From an uncultured delta proteobacterium (GTDB lineage: Bacteria; Myxococcota_A; Polyangia; Polyangiales; Ga0077539): 9,739 nt of DNA. The translations under genes and the position numbers were made by a program. The DNA lies in the NCBI GenBank assembly GCA_903885885.1, contig CAISKJ010000590.1, forward strand, positions 1 to 9,739, written 5' to 3'. Below, in pieces: positions 1 through 6,847 of this stretch. The stretch's first letter is position 1. Every line of letters starts with the position of its first letter. A model generated the notes under the pieces. The model saw nothing but the letters and a program-made list of their open reading frames with translations. It was not told the origin of the DNA and did no database searches.

Positions 1-1335
1 GATATGCGCCGCGATCACCTCGGGCTCCTCCAACTCGCCCGCGTTTCCCGCGCTGTCGTCCTTCAACCACGTGACGTCGAGGTTGTCGCCGCGCTGCTTG
101 AACTCTTCACGGTTGAACACCCGCCAGCGATCGTTGCTGCCCTCTGTACGCGCCCCATAGGCCTTCTCGAAGCCCTCGAAATGCGCCCGCGTAAAGGGAG
201 TGCGCTTGCCGAACGACGGCATGTTGGTGCGCATGTCGTATACCCAGGTGGCCTTCGTGTTGCCCTTGTCGCCCTTGCCGCGGCTGAAGAAGAGCACGTT
301 GGTCTTGACGCCCTGGGCGTAGAAGATGCCCGTCGGGAGACGCAGCACGGTATGCAGGTCGGCCTTCTCCATGAGGTCGCTGCGAATCTGCACGCCGACG
401 CCGTCTTCGAAGAGCACGTTGTCGGGCACCACCACGGCGGCGCGCCCGCCCGGTCGCAACCCCCGGTAGACGTGCTGCACAAAGGCGAGCTGCTTGTTCG
501 AAGTCTTGTAGGTGAAGTCGTCGCGGCGCGGGGTGTCGCCGCCGCGCTTCGAGCCGAAGGGCGGATTGGTGAGAATCACGTCGGCCTGCCCGAGGCCGCT
601 GCCCACCGACGAGAGCGAGTCACCGAGGTGCACCGTCCCCTCGATGCCGTGGAGCATGAGGTTCATGAGCGCGAGGCGGCGCGTCTCGGGCACGAGCTCG
701 ACGCCCACGAAGGCCCGCGTCTTCTGCCACTCGACCTGTTCGGGCTTGAGCTTGAAGTGCTCGTCGGTGCTGGCCTTGATGTGCCGGTCGGCGGCGATCA
801 AGAAGCCTGCGGTGCCCGCGGCGGGGTCTTGAATCACCTCACCGGGCTTGGGGTCGACGAGGGCCACGATGCTGTCGATGAGCGGACGCGGCGTGAAGTA
901 CTGCCCCGCGCCCGACTTCACCTCGCCGGCGTTCTTCTCGAGGAGGCCCTCGTAGAGGTCGCCGAGGCCCTCTTCGCGGGCACGGTACCAGTCGAGGGCG
1001 TCGATCTGGCTCACGAGCTTCGCGAGGTTGTTGGGCTCGCGCATCGAGGTCTGCGCGTCGGCGTAGATGGCCTGCACCTGCGCGGTGCCCTCGCCGCTCA
1101 GGTCGACGAGCATCTTCTTGTAGAAGGTGAGCTGCGCGAGGCCGCGCTTCGCCACGAGGTCGCGCCAGCGGTACCCGTCGGGGAGCTGGTGCTCGGTCTT
1201 CGTCTCCTGCGCCATCTTGAGAAAGAGCAGGTACGTGAGCTCGGTGACGTACTGGTGATAGGTGATGCCGTCGTCGCGCAGAATGTCGCAGAAGCCCCAG
1301 AGCTTCTGCACGATGTCGTGGGTCGAGGCGCTCAT
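1..1335 (-). CDS. hsdM: Type I restriction-modification DNA methyltransferase subunit HsdM (C-terminus cut by window edge)
   Basis: N6-adenine methyltransferase subunit of a type I R-M system; with HsdS it forms the modification enzyme and with HsdR the restriction complex, using S-adenosylmethionine. From the ATG at 1335, 445 codons are open to the window edge. Residues 1-130 resemble the helical HsdM N-terminal domain. GQYFTPR lies at 144-150. The SAM-binding motif I, DPAAGTAGF, is at 170-178, and the catalytic NPPF is at 257-260. All key residues are intact, so the enzyme should be active. The family is commonly near 490-520 residues, so only the last few tens of residues are missing. It starts 16 nt after the hsdR stop, preceded by a G-run as a weak ribosome-binding site, and is evidently co-transcribed with hsdR. 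An hsdS gene is expected further left, outside the window. Confidence 0.96.
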   Translation of the reverse strand, partial: MSASTHDIVQKLWGFCDILRDDGITYHQYVTELTYLLFLKMAQETKTEHQLPDGYRWRDLVAKRGLAQLTFYKKMLVDLSGEGTAQVQAIYADAQTSMREPNNLAKLVSQIDALDWYRAREEGLGDLYEGLLEKNAGEVKSGAGQYFTPRPLIDSIVALVDPKPGEVIQDPAAGTAGFLIAADRHIKASTDEHFKLKPEQVEWQKTRAFVGVELVPETRRLALMNLMLHGIEGTVHLGDSLSSVGSGLGQADVILTNPPFGSKRGGDTPRRDDFTYKTSNKQLAFVQHVYRGLRPGGRAAVVVPDNVLFEDGVGVQIRSDLMEKADLHTVLRLPTGIFYAQGVKTNVLFFSRGKGDKGNTKATWVYDMRTNMPSFGKRTPFTRAHFEGFEKAYGARTEGSNDRWRVFNREEFKQRGDNLDVTWLKDDSAGNAGELEEPEVIAAHI

Positions 1336-1351
1336 CGAAGCCCCCCGGTGG

Positions 1352-4300
1352 TCAGCCCACGTCTTGCCACACGGCCTCGCTGAGCGCGCGGAGCACCCCT
1401 TCGGCGTCGCCGTCGAACACCGTGTTCACATGCTCGAAGCCGCCGTGCCCGCGGAAGGGCTCGGCGTCGAGCGCCTCGCGGTCGAGCACGGTCGTCGCCG
1501 CGAGCTGCTTGCCGATGCGCTCCAGCCAGGTGCGTTGCGGCCTCGTCCATGCGCGCGCTGATAGCACCTTCTTCACGGCGCGATCTACCCTCGTCGCGTA
1601 CGGCACGAGCGCCGCCCCGAGCGCCCGCTGGCGCACGTGCCCCACGATGGTGGCGGCGATGTCTTCGTTGGTCATCTTGCGCCACGCGCTCTGGAGCTTG
1701 ATCTCCGAGTAGCCCGCCGCCGCGAGGGCCTCGGCCAGCTCCTGGAGCTGCTTGCGCGTGAGGTCGCGCGGGGCGGTCTTCACCACCATGAGCGCGGGGA
1801 TGCGGTTGAGGTTGCCCTCGATGAAGGCCCCAAACGATTCGAGGTAGTCCGCGGGCGCCTTGCCTTCGAAGTCTTGCGTCACCTCGATGACCCGATCGTC
1901 GCCGTGGTGCACCACCACGCGCGGGTCGACGCCGCTCACCTTGTCGAGCAGGCCCACCACCGCGGGGTGCTCCATGAGCCACGCGGCGGCCTCCGTGGGG
2001 CCCTGCGCGCTGAGCTGCGCGAGGAGCTCCTTGGGGGGCATACCCGCGGCGGCCTCGAAGGCGTCGGGAGCGCTGCGCTCCACGGCGGCGCGCTTGCGAC
2101 GGAGCTTCGCCACGAGCTGATCGAGCACGGCCTCGCGGGCGCGCGCATCGGGCGTGGTCATGAGCTCGTGGGCAAGCTGTTGAAACGTGAACGACGGCGT
2201 CACCGCCGTGGGCTTCATGTCGGTGAGGTCGCCGATGAGGGCGGTCTGCCCGACGGCGTCGTACACCCGGAACGACTCCTTGCCGATCTCGGGGCACAGG
2301 CGCGTCGCGCGGCCGAGCATCTGCTCGTACAGAATGCGGCTCTTCACGCGGCGCAGAAACACCAGGTTGCAGATGCGCGGCACGTCGATGCCGGTGGTAA
2401 GCAGGTCGACGGTGACCACCACGCTGGGCTCGCGCTCGTTGCGAAACTTCTTGATCTGTTCGAGCGGTCGGTCGACGCGCCCGGTGATCTTGGCGACCAC
2501 CGTGTCGTCGAGGCCCTTCCACCGCGCGTCGAGGGCGGCCTTGAGGCGCTGGGTGACGTCGGAGGCGTGCGCGTCGTCGACGCAGAACACGAGCGTCTTG
2601 TCGTCGAGGTGCGGATCGATCTCGGCCGCGAGCTGCTCGCACACGGCGCGGTTGAAGCCGGGCGTCTTCACCTGACGGTTGAAGGCCTCGACCTCGAAGC
2701 TGAGCTCGTCGGGCGCGGCGGCCGTGTCGATCTCGCCCGTGCTGGGGTCGTAGGTGGTCACGTTGTCGCCGACGCCGTAGGAGATGCCGTCGCGCGCGAG
2801 CTCGGTCACGATGCGGTAGGGCGGCTCCTGCGGCACGAGCACCTTGTCGAGCACGGCGCGCGTGTACGTGTACCGATACACGGGGGCGCCGAAGATCTCC
2901 GAGGTGTGCAGCGCGGGCGTCGCGGTGAGCGCGATCTTCACGCCGTCGAAGTAGTCGATCACCTTGCGGTACCGCGACACGTACTCGCGCTGATCGCGGA
3001 ACAGGAGCTCCTCGTCGGTCATCTCGCGGTCGAGGGTGTATCCGCGGTGGCACTCGTCGACGACGATGCAGTCGTAGCTGTCGACGGGCGGCGCGTCGTC
3101 GCCGTCGCCGTCGAGCACGCGGCGCATCATGCCCTGCACCGTGGCGATGTGCAGGCACGTGTCCGCGTCGGGCGCTACGTCGGCGAGCTCTTTGAAGCCG
3201 AAGATCTGCGCGAAGGTCTTCTCGCTGGCGACCTTGTAGTCTTTGATGACGTCGGCGGTCTGCGCGCCGAGGGCGCTGCGGTCTACGACGAAGAGCACGC
3301 GGCGAAAGCGCCCCGCCTCGACGAGCCGGTAGATGAGCCCGATGGCCGTGCGGGTCTTGCCGGTGCCGGTGGCCATGGCGACGAGGCAGCGCGTGTCGCC
3401 GCGGGCGAGGGCGCCTTCGACCGCGAGAATGGCCTCGTTCTGGTAGTAGCGCAGCGCGAGCGCGGCGACGGGGCTCTTCGCGAGCGCGGCGTGGGCCCCG
3501 GCGACGTCTTGCGCGAGGAGGCCTTTGATCCCTTCGGGCGAGTACCACCCGTGCAGCGGGCGGGCCTTGTTCTTGGGGTCGCGCGCGTCGCGAAACCACA
3601 CGCCGGTGGTGTGCTCCAACTGCTTGAGGTAGGGGCGCCGGTTGGTGGCGAACACGAGCGGAACCTTGTGCTCGCCCCATGGCCCGCCTTCGAGCGTCTC
3701 GTCGCCCTTCACGGCGTACCCGCGGCTGTAGCGCTCCGCCTGCCCTACGGCGTCGATGGCGCTCGTGAGGCTGCGCTTCGCCTCGACCACCGCGACGGGG
3801 CGCAGCCCGAGGAACAGCACATAATCCGCCACGCCGTCGCGGGTGGGCCACTCGGCGATGGCGAGGTCGACGCCGTGCGCGGGGCGCGCGCCCTTCGCGT
3901 AGGTGAGCTCGGTGGAGTCGGCCTGCCACCCGACGGCGCGCAGGGCCTGATCGATGCCGCGGCGCACGTCGGCCTCGGAGACCTTGATCTTCTTCGCCGC
4001 CGCGGCGGCCTTCTGAAGAAAGTCGTCGATGAGGGCCGCGGTGTCGGGCGTCGCGGGCGCACTCGCGGAGGCCCTTTCGAACTCCTGCGCCATTTGTTCC
4101 CAGAGGGCGCGGTCGGCGGCTTCTTTCTCCGCGCGCTCTTCGGCGAGCAGACGTTGAAGGGCCTCGGTCTCGGCGGTGGCTTTCGCGGCGTCGGCCTCGG
4201 CGCGGGCGACCTTGGCGGCGTCGGCCTCTTCGCGGGCGCGCTTCTCGGCGGCGGCGACGCTCGCGGCGAGGCGTCGCAGGGTCTCGCCGGGGTCTTCGGG

Positions 4301-4708
4301 TGTGGCGAAGGCCTGGGCCTTGTAGGCGCTGTCGTGAAAGGTTCGAAAGAACCACACGGCGAGCTGGTGCATGAGGCGCAGGTTCGCGAGGGCCTCGGCG
4401 GGTGTTCCGTTGGCGCGGTGGGCGGCTTCGTTGCCGCGCTTGCGGGTCGCCTGAAAGAGCTCGATGGCCTCGGCGGGAATGCCCGCTCGCTCGATGCGCC
4501 CCAGCACGTCGTAGAAGTTCTCGGTCGACGACGAGGTGATGCGCATCCGCGCCGACACCTGATGCGCCAGGAGCTCGGCGAAGAGGCGCTGCCGCATGAG
4601 GCTGCCTACCGCGTCGTGGGACCAGTCGCGCTCGGCGTTGGCGGCGACGGTCTCGATCTTCTCGTAGCGACCCGCGAGGAAGGCAAAGTTCTGCGACGCT
4701 GGTTTCAT
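1352..4708 (-). CDS. hsdR: Type I restriction endonuclease subunit HsdR (EcoEI-like)
   Basis: ATP-dependent translocase and nuclease subunit of a type I R-M system, 1118 residues. Residues 1-135 resemble a DUF4145-like helical domain. Residues 145-212 are Ala/Glu/Lys/Arg-rich and predicted coiled coil, with EADAAK repeated at 161 and 171. A PD-(D/E)XK nuclease follows, with D295 and E309-A-K311. The SF2 helicase motor has Walker A ATGTGKT at 446-452, DECH at 551-554, TATP at 595-598, TTGIDVP at 771-777 and QMLGRATR at 796-803. The region after about 890 corresponds to the EcoEI-type C-terminal domain. The frame stays open upstream to 4975, but that part is Arg-rich and unlike the family. The ATG at 4708 has GAGAGGG 8 nt upstream and begins the recognisable domain. 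All motifs are intact. It is first in the operon and hsdM follows after 16 nt. Confidence 0.97.
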   Translation of the reverse strand: MKPASQNFAFLAGRYEKIETVAANAERDWSHDAVGSLMRQRLFAELLAHQVSARMRITSSSTENFYDVLGRIERAGIPAEAIELFQATRKRGNEAAHRANGTPAEALANLRLMHQLAVWFFRTFHDSAYKAQAFATPEDPGETLRRLAASVAAAEKRAREEADAAKVARAEADAAKATAETEALQRLLAEERAEKEAADRALWEQMAQEFERASASAPATPDTAALIDDFLQKAAAAAKKIKVSEADVRRGIDQALRAVGWQADSTELTYAKGARPAHGVDLAIAEWPTRDGVADYVLFLGLRPVAVVEAKRSLTSAIDAVGQAERYSRGYAVKGDETLEGGPWGEHKVPLVFATNRRPYLKQLEHTTGVWFRDARDPKNKARPLHGWYSPEGIKGLLAQDVAGAHAALAKSPVAALALRYYQNEAILAVEGALARGDTRCLVAMATGTGKTRTAIGLIYRLVEAGRFRRVLFVVDRSALGAQTADVIKDYKVASEKTFAQIFGFKELADVAPDADTCLHIATVQGMMRRVLDGDGDDAPPVDSYDCIVVDECHRGYTLDREMTDEELLFRDQREYVSRYRKVIDYFDGVKIALTATPALHTSEIFGAPVYRYTYTRAVLDKVLVPQEPPYRIVTELARDGISYGVGDNVTTYDPSTGEIDTAAAPDELSFEVEAFNRQVKTPGFNRAVCEQLAAEIDPHLDDKTLVFCVDDAHASDVTQRLKAALDARWKGLDDTVVAKITGRVDRPLEQIKKFRNEREPSVVVTVDLLTTGIDVPRICNLVFLRRVKSRILYEQMLGRATRLCPEIGKESFRVYDAVGQTALIGDLTDMKPTAVTPSFTFQQLAHELMTTPDARAREAVLDQLVAKLRRKRAAVERSAPDAFEAAAGMPPKELLAQLSAQGPTEAAAWLMEHPAVVGLLDKVSGVDPRVVVHHGDDRVIEVTQDFEGKAPADYLESFGAFIEGNLNRIPALMVVKTAPRDLTRKQLQELAEALAAAGYSEIKLQSAWRKMTNEDIAATIVGHVRQRALGAALVPYATRVDRAVKKVLSARAWTRPQRTWLERIGKQLAATTVLDREALDAEPFRGHGGFEHVNTVFDGDAEGVLRALSEAVWQDVG

Positions 4709-4723
4709 GGTGCACGCCCTCTC

Positions 4724-4747
4724 ATCGGGCGCCCAACACCCGATCGG
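4724..4747. promoter_or_regulatory. Overlapping palindromes in the hsdR leader (possible operator or leader hairpin)
   Basis: Three nested symmetric elements lie directly upstream of the hsdR ribosome-binding site (GAGAGGG, 4723-4717 on the minus strand). ATCGGG (4724-4729) pairs with CCCGAT (4739-4744) across 9 nt. GGGCGCCC (4727-4734) is a perfect 8-bp palindrome. CCGATCGG (4740-4747) is another. They could be a repressor site or an RNA hairpin affecting hsdR translation. GC-rich DNA makes short palindromes common, so function is only inferred. Confidence 0.3.
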
Positions 4748-4937
4748 CGCGCACGATAGATCAGGGCAAGTGCCGTCGGAAAGCGCCGACGCGAGGGCAT
4801 GGAGAGCCCCTTCGCCGAAGCCACTCGACGCCGGTCCCGGAAGCCCTCGAAGCGCTGCGAGACGTTCTACGCAGCTCTGTCGACGACGACGCGCGACCAT
4901 GCGGCCGTAGTGTCGGCGTCGTACCGGTGCCTGCGAC

Positions 4938-4954
4938 GGTGGCGATCCGCCACC
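4938..4954. repeat. Inverted repeat GGTGGCG-ATC-CGCCACC
   Basis: Perfect 7-bp arms with a 3-nt spacer. The right arm runs into the first unit of the adjacent tandem repeat, so the left arm is an inverted partial copy of the repeat unit core CGCCACC. It may be a binding site or a by-product of the repeat. Confidence 0.5.
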
Positions 4955-4991
4955 CCTCCGCCACCCCCTCGCCACCCCATTCCGCCACCCT
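4946..4991. repeat. Four-copy 11-bp tandem repeat, unit TCCGCCACCCC
   Basis: Units are 4946-4956 and 4957-4967 (identical), 4968-4978 (CTCGCCACCCC) and 4981-4991 (TCCGCCACCCT), with AT inserted before the last. The minus strand, which is the hsdR coding strand, has four runs of three to five G separated by 6-9 nt, so a G-quadruplex is conceivable. It lies about 240-285 nt upstream of hsdR and 70-115 nt upstream of the Rpn-like gene. It could be a repeated regulator-binding site or a slippage product. Confidence 0.8.
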
Positions 4992-5061
4992 CCTCTCGCA
5001 CGAGCGCCTTCCTGTGCGGCAATTCGCGCGGTGGCATGCGCGCTGATGCGTGCCCGCCACG

Positions 5062-5934
5062 ATGTCCGAAGCCGACGAGACGCTGCGCGCCGTGTCGCGC
5101 CACTTTCCCGAGGCGCTGGTGCGCGCGCTCACGCGCCCGACGGCCACGGTGCGCGACGCCCAATGGATCGAGACGCAGCTCACGCGGCGTGCGCGACGGC
5201 TCGACCGGGCCCTGCGCGCCGAAGTCGACGGCGTCGCCGAGGTGCACCACGTCGAGTGGGCGTGGCGCTGGTCGAAGCGCATCCCCTACCGGATGTTCGA
5301 ATACCACACGATGCTCGCGATGGCGCAGCACGAGCACCCCACGGAGCCGCCGCTCCCCATCCGCAGTGCGGTGGTGCTGCTCTCAGGGCGCCAGAAGCCC
5401 TGGGGCACGCACGGCGAGTACCGCACGAGCCCGCTCAACGCGCGCTTCGCGGGGGTGCCATTTCGCATCGACGCGGTGTACCAGCAGCGCATCACGAAGC
5501 TGCGGGCGAGGGGATCGGAGCTGTGGCTGGCGTTTGCGCCGCTGTGCCTCGACGCCGACGTGCGCAGCCTCACGCGCGTGGCCCACGAGTTGCGCGAGCG
5601 GGTGCGCGACGAGACCCGGCTCGGCGAGCTCGCCGCGGCGATGGGCGTGTTCGCCCAGCTCGACGGGCGCGAGCGTGGACTGGCTCCCGACGTTGAGGCA
5701 ATGTTTCCACGCGAGATCACCATGAAGAACTTCGTCTACACGCGCGGCAAGGAAGACGGCATCCACGAGACGCTGCTCCATCAGGCGACGCGCCGTCTCG
5801 GGCGCGTGCCCAGCGCCGCCGAACACGCCGCCCTCATGCGGCTCCTCGCAACCCGCGAAGGCGCCGAGCGCCTCGGTGACGCCGTACTCGACCTCGACGC
5901 CACCGCATTCGCCGCGTGGATCGTCGCGCCGTAG
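5062..5934 (+). CDS. Rpn-like PD-(D/E)XK family protein (recombination-promoting nuclease / putative transposase), altered catalytic motif
   Basis: This 290-residue protein is recognised by eye as a relative of the Rpn/YhgA and DUF4351 families, annotated as recombination-promoting nucleases or putative transposases. D48 (LDRALRA) fits the first acidic active-site residue and HHVE65 the strand with the second. After E65 the spacing to R77-M78 and Y81 matches the family pattern E-x-Q...R-M-x-x-Y without gaps. However, the family's Gln is Ala here (E65-W-A67-W), so nuclease activity may be lost or changed. Residues 226-290 match the family's small C-terminal helical part, which follows a Gly/Lys/Glu-rich linker (TRGKEDG). 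The ATG at 5062 was chosen; an in-frame GTG at 5050 would add four residues, and neither has a clear ribosome-binding site. The gene is divergent from the type I R-M operon, suggesting a defence island. Confidence 0.75.
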   Translation: MSEADETLRAVSRHFPEALVRALTRPTATVRDAQWIETQLTRRARRLDRALRAEVDGVAEVHHVEWAWRWSKRIPYRMFEYHTMLAMAQHEHPTEPPLPIRSAVVLLSGRQKPWGTHGEYRTSPLNARFAGVPFRIDAVYQQRITKLRARGSELWLAFAPLCLDADVRSLTRVAHELRERVRDETRLGELAAAMGVFAQLDGRERGLAPDVEAMFPREITMKNFVYTRGKEDGIHETLLHQATRRLGRVPSAAEHAALMRLLATREGAERLGDAVLDLDATAFAAWIVAP

Positions 5935-5952
5935 CTCGCGCGCCGTAGCTCG
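5925..5952. repeat. Perfect 14-bp tandem duplication over the stop codon of the Rpn-like gene
   Basis: CGCGCCGTAGCTCG occurs at 5925-5938 and again, immediately adjacent and identical, at 5939-5952. The first copy supplies the last codons and the TAG stop (5932-5934). The second contains another TAG that is out of frame. It looks like a recent slippage event or a small target-site duplication whose insert is gone; I see no element between the copies. Confidence 0.9.
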
Positions 5953-6085
5953 ACGTCACGCCGCTGGGACCGTCGTCACGCCCGGCGCCGATCGACCGAC
6001 GTTGCGACACCCGCCGTGACCAACCGCTGAAGTCTCGCCGTGCGCGCTTGCGCGGCGGGCGCGCTTCGCGGTAGCCGTCTCGCCG

Positions 6086-6847
6086 ATGCTTCACGGCAAG
6101 CGCATCACGGTGGTGGTGCCCGCGTACAACACCAGCGTACGGGTCGCGCGGGTCATCGCCACGCTTCCCCCGTTCGTCGACAGCTGCGTGGTGGTCGACG
6201 ACGCCAGCACCGACGACACGCCCGCGCACCTCGGCGCCTGCGCCGACCCGCGCGTCGAGGTCGTGCGCCACGCCGAGAACCGCGGCGTCGGCGGCGCCAT
6301 CGCCACGGGCTACCTCCGCGCGCTCGACCACGGGGCCGAGCTCGTGGCCGTGATGGCCGGCGACGCCCAGATGGACCCGTCGGACCTCGCGTCGCTCGCC
6401 GAGCCCGTGGCCACCGGCCGGGCCGACTACGCCAAGGGCAACCGCCTGGGGCACCCCGAGTGTCGCCGCGTCATGCCCCTCACGCGCTGGGTCGGCAACG
6501 TGGCCCTCTCGGCCATGACGCGCGCGGCCACGGGGCTCGACCACGTGGGCGACTCGCAGTGCGGCTACACCGTCGTGTCGCGGCGGGTGCTCGAGCGCGT
6601 CGACGTGGCCCGCATGTGGAGCCGCTACGGGTACCCCAACCACCTGCTCGGCGCGCTGGCCCACGCGGGGCTGCGCGTGGTCGACGTGCCCGTGCGCCCG
6701 GTGTACGCCGACGAGCGCAGCGGCGTGCGGCTGCGCGACGCGCTGGTCACGGTGCCGCGCATCCTCGCGCTGGTGGCGTGGGCGCGGCTGCGGGCGCGGC
6801 CGCTCATGGGCGTTCCGGCGGCGAGCGAAGGGGCGGTGAAGGCGTGA
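6086..6847 (+). CDS. Family 2 glycosyltransferase (polyprenol-phosphate sugar transferase-like)
   Basis: A 253-residue GT-A fold enzyme expected to transfer a sugar from a nucleotide-sugar donor, probably to a polyprenyl phosphate or a surface glycan at the inner face of the membrane. Residues 8-14 (VVVPAYN) form the first strand. VVVDDASTDDT at 36-46 holds the nucleotide-binding Asp pair, and NRGVGGAIATGY at 65-76 is typical of the dolichol-phosphate-mannose-synthase-like group. MAGDAQMDP at 90-98 contains the metal-binding acidic motif. GDSQCGY at 155-161 corresponds to the acceptor-side motif. No clear membrane segment is present, so the protein is probably cytosolic or peripheral. Substrate cannot be told from sequence. 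There is no obvious ribosome-binding site before the ATG. Its stop overlaps the start of the bactofilin gene by GTGA, so the two are probably one operon. Confidence 0.9.
   Translation: MLHGKRITVVVPAYNTSVRVARVIATLPPFVDSCVVVDDASTDDTPAHLGACADPRVEVVRHAENRGVGGAIATGYLRALDHGAELVAVMAGDAQMDPSDLASLAEPVATGRADYAKGNRLGHPECRRVMPLTRWVGNVALSAMTRAATGLDHVGDSQCGYTVVSRRVLERVDVARMWSRYGYPNHLLGALAHAGLRVVDVPVRPVYADERSGVRLRDALVTVPRILALVAWARLRARPLMGVPAASEGAVKA

Larger units (their letters stand above)
4709..5061. other. 353-nt divergent intergenic region between hsdR and the Rpn-like gene
   Basis: This stretch carries the upstream signals of both divergent genes. Several frames are open through it, but their products are Arg/Pro/Ser-rich and resemble no family I know, as expected by chance in very GC-rich DNA. 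Visible structure: a palindrome cluster next to the hsdR ribosome-binding site (4724-4747), a 6-bp inverted repeat CGTCGG/CCGACG (4774-4791), a 7-bp inverted repeat (4938-4954) and a four-copy 11-bp tandem repeat (4946-4991). I could not find a convincing sigma-70 promoter for either gene. No clear ribosome-binding site precedes the Rpn-like start. Confidence 0.75.

Noticed and set aside
4..1383. A 459-codon open frame on the plus strand over hsdM
   Set aside because: It is antisense to an intact HsdM with motif I and NPPF, and shows no domain of its own.
1332..4715. A 1127-codon open frame on the same strand as hsdR but in another frame
   Set aside because: The product is dominated by Arg, Pro and Ala, while the overlapping hsdR frame has every expected motif in order. 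It is a frame shadow.
1637..4759. A 1040-codon open frame on the plus strand, antisense to hsdR
   Set aside because: The product is Leu/Val/Arg/Gly/His-rich with no recognisable domain. It mirrors hsdR codon structure and is a normal antisense shadow in very GC-rich DNA.
5954..5982. Nine-base direct repeat CGTCACGCC with a 20-bp period upstream of the glycosyltransferase
   Set aside because: It has only two copies of a short GC-rich word, so chance cannot be excluded, and no promoter is visible nearby.
6040..6843. Upstream extension of the bactofilin frame to a GTG at 6040
   Set aside because: The extension is an Arg/Gly/Ala-rich shadow of the glycosyltransferase. The coupled GTG at 6844 has a ribosome-binding site and matches normal bactofilin length.
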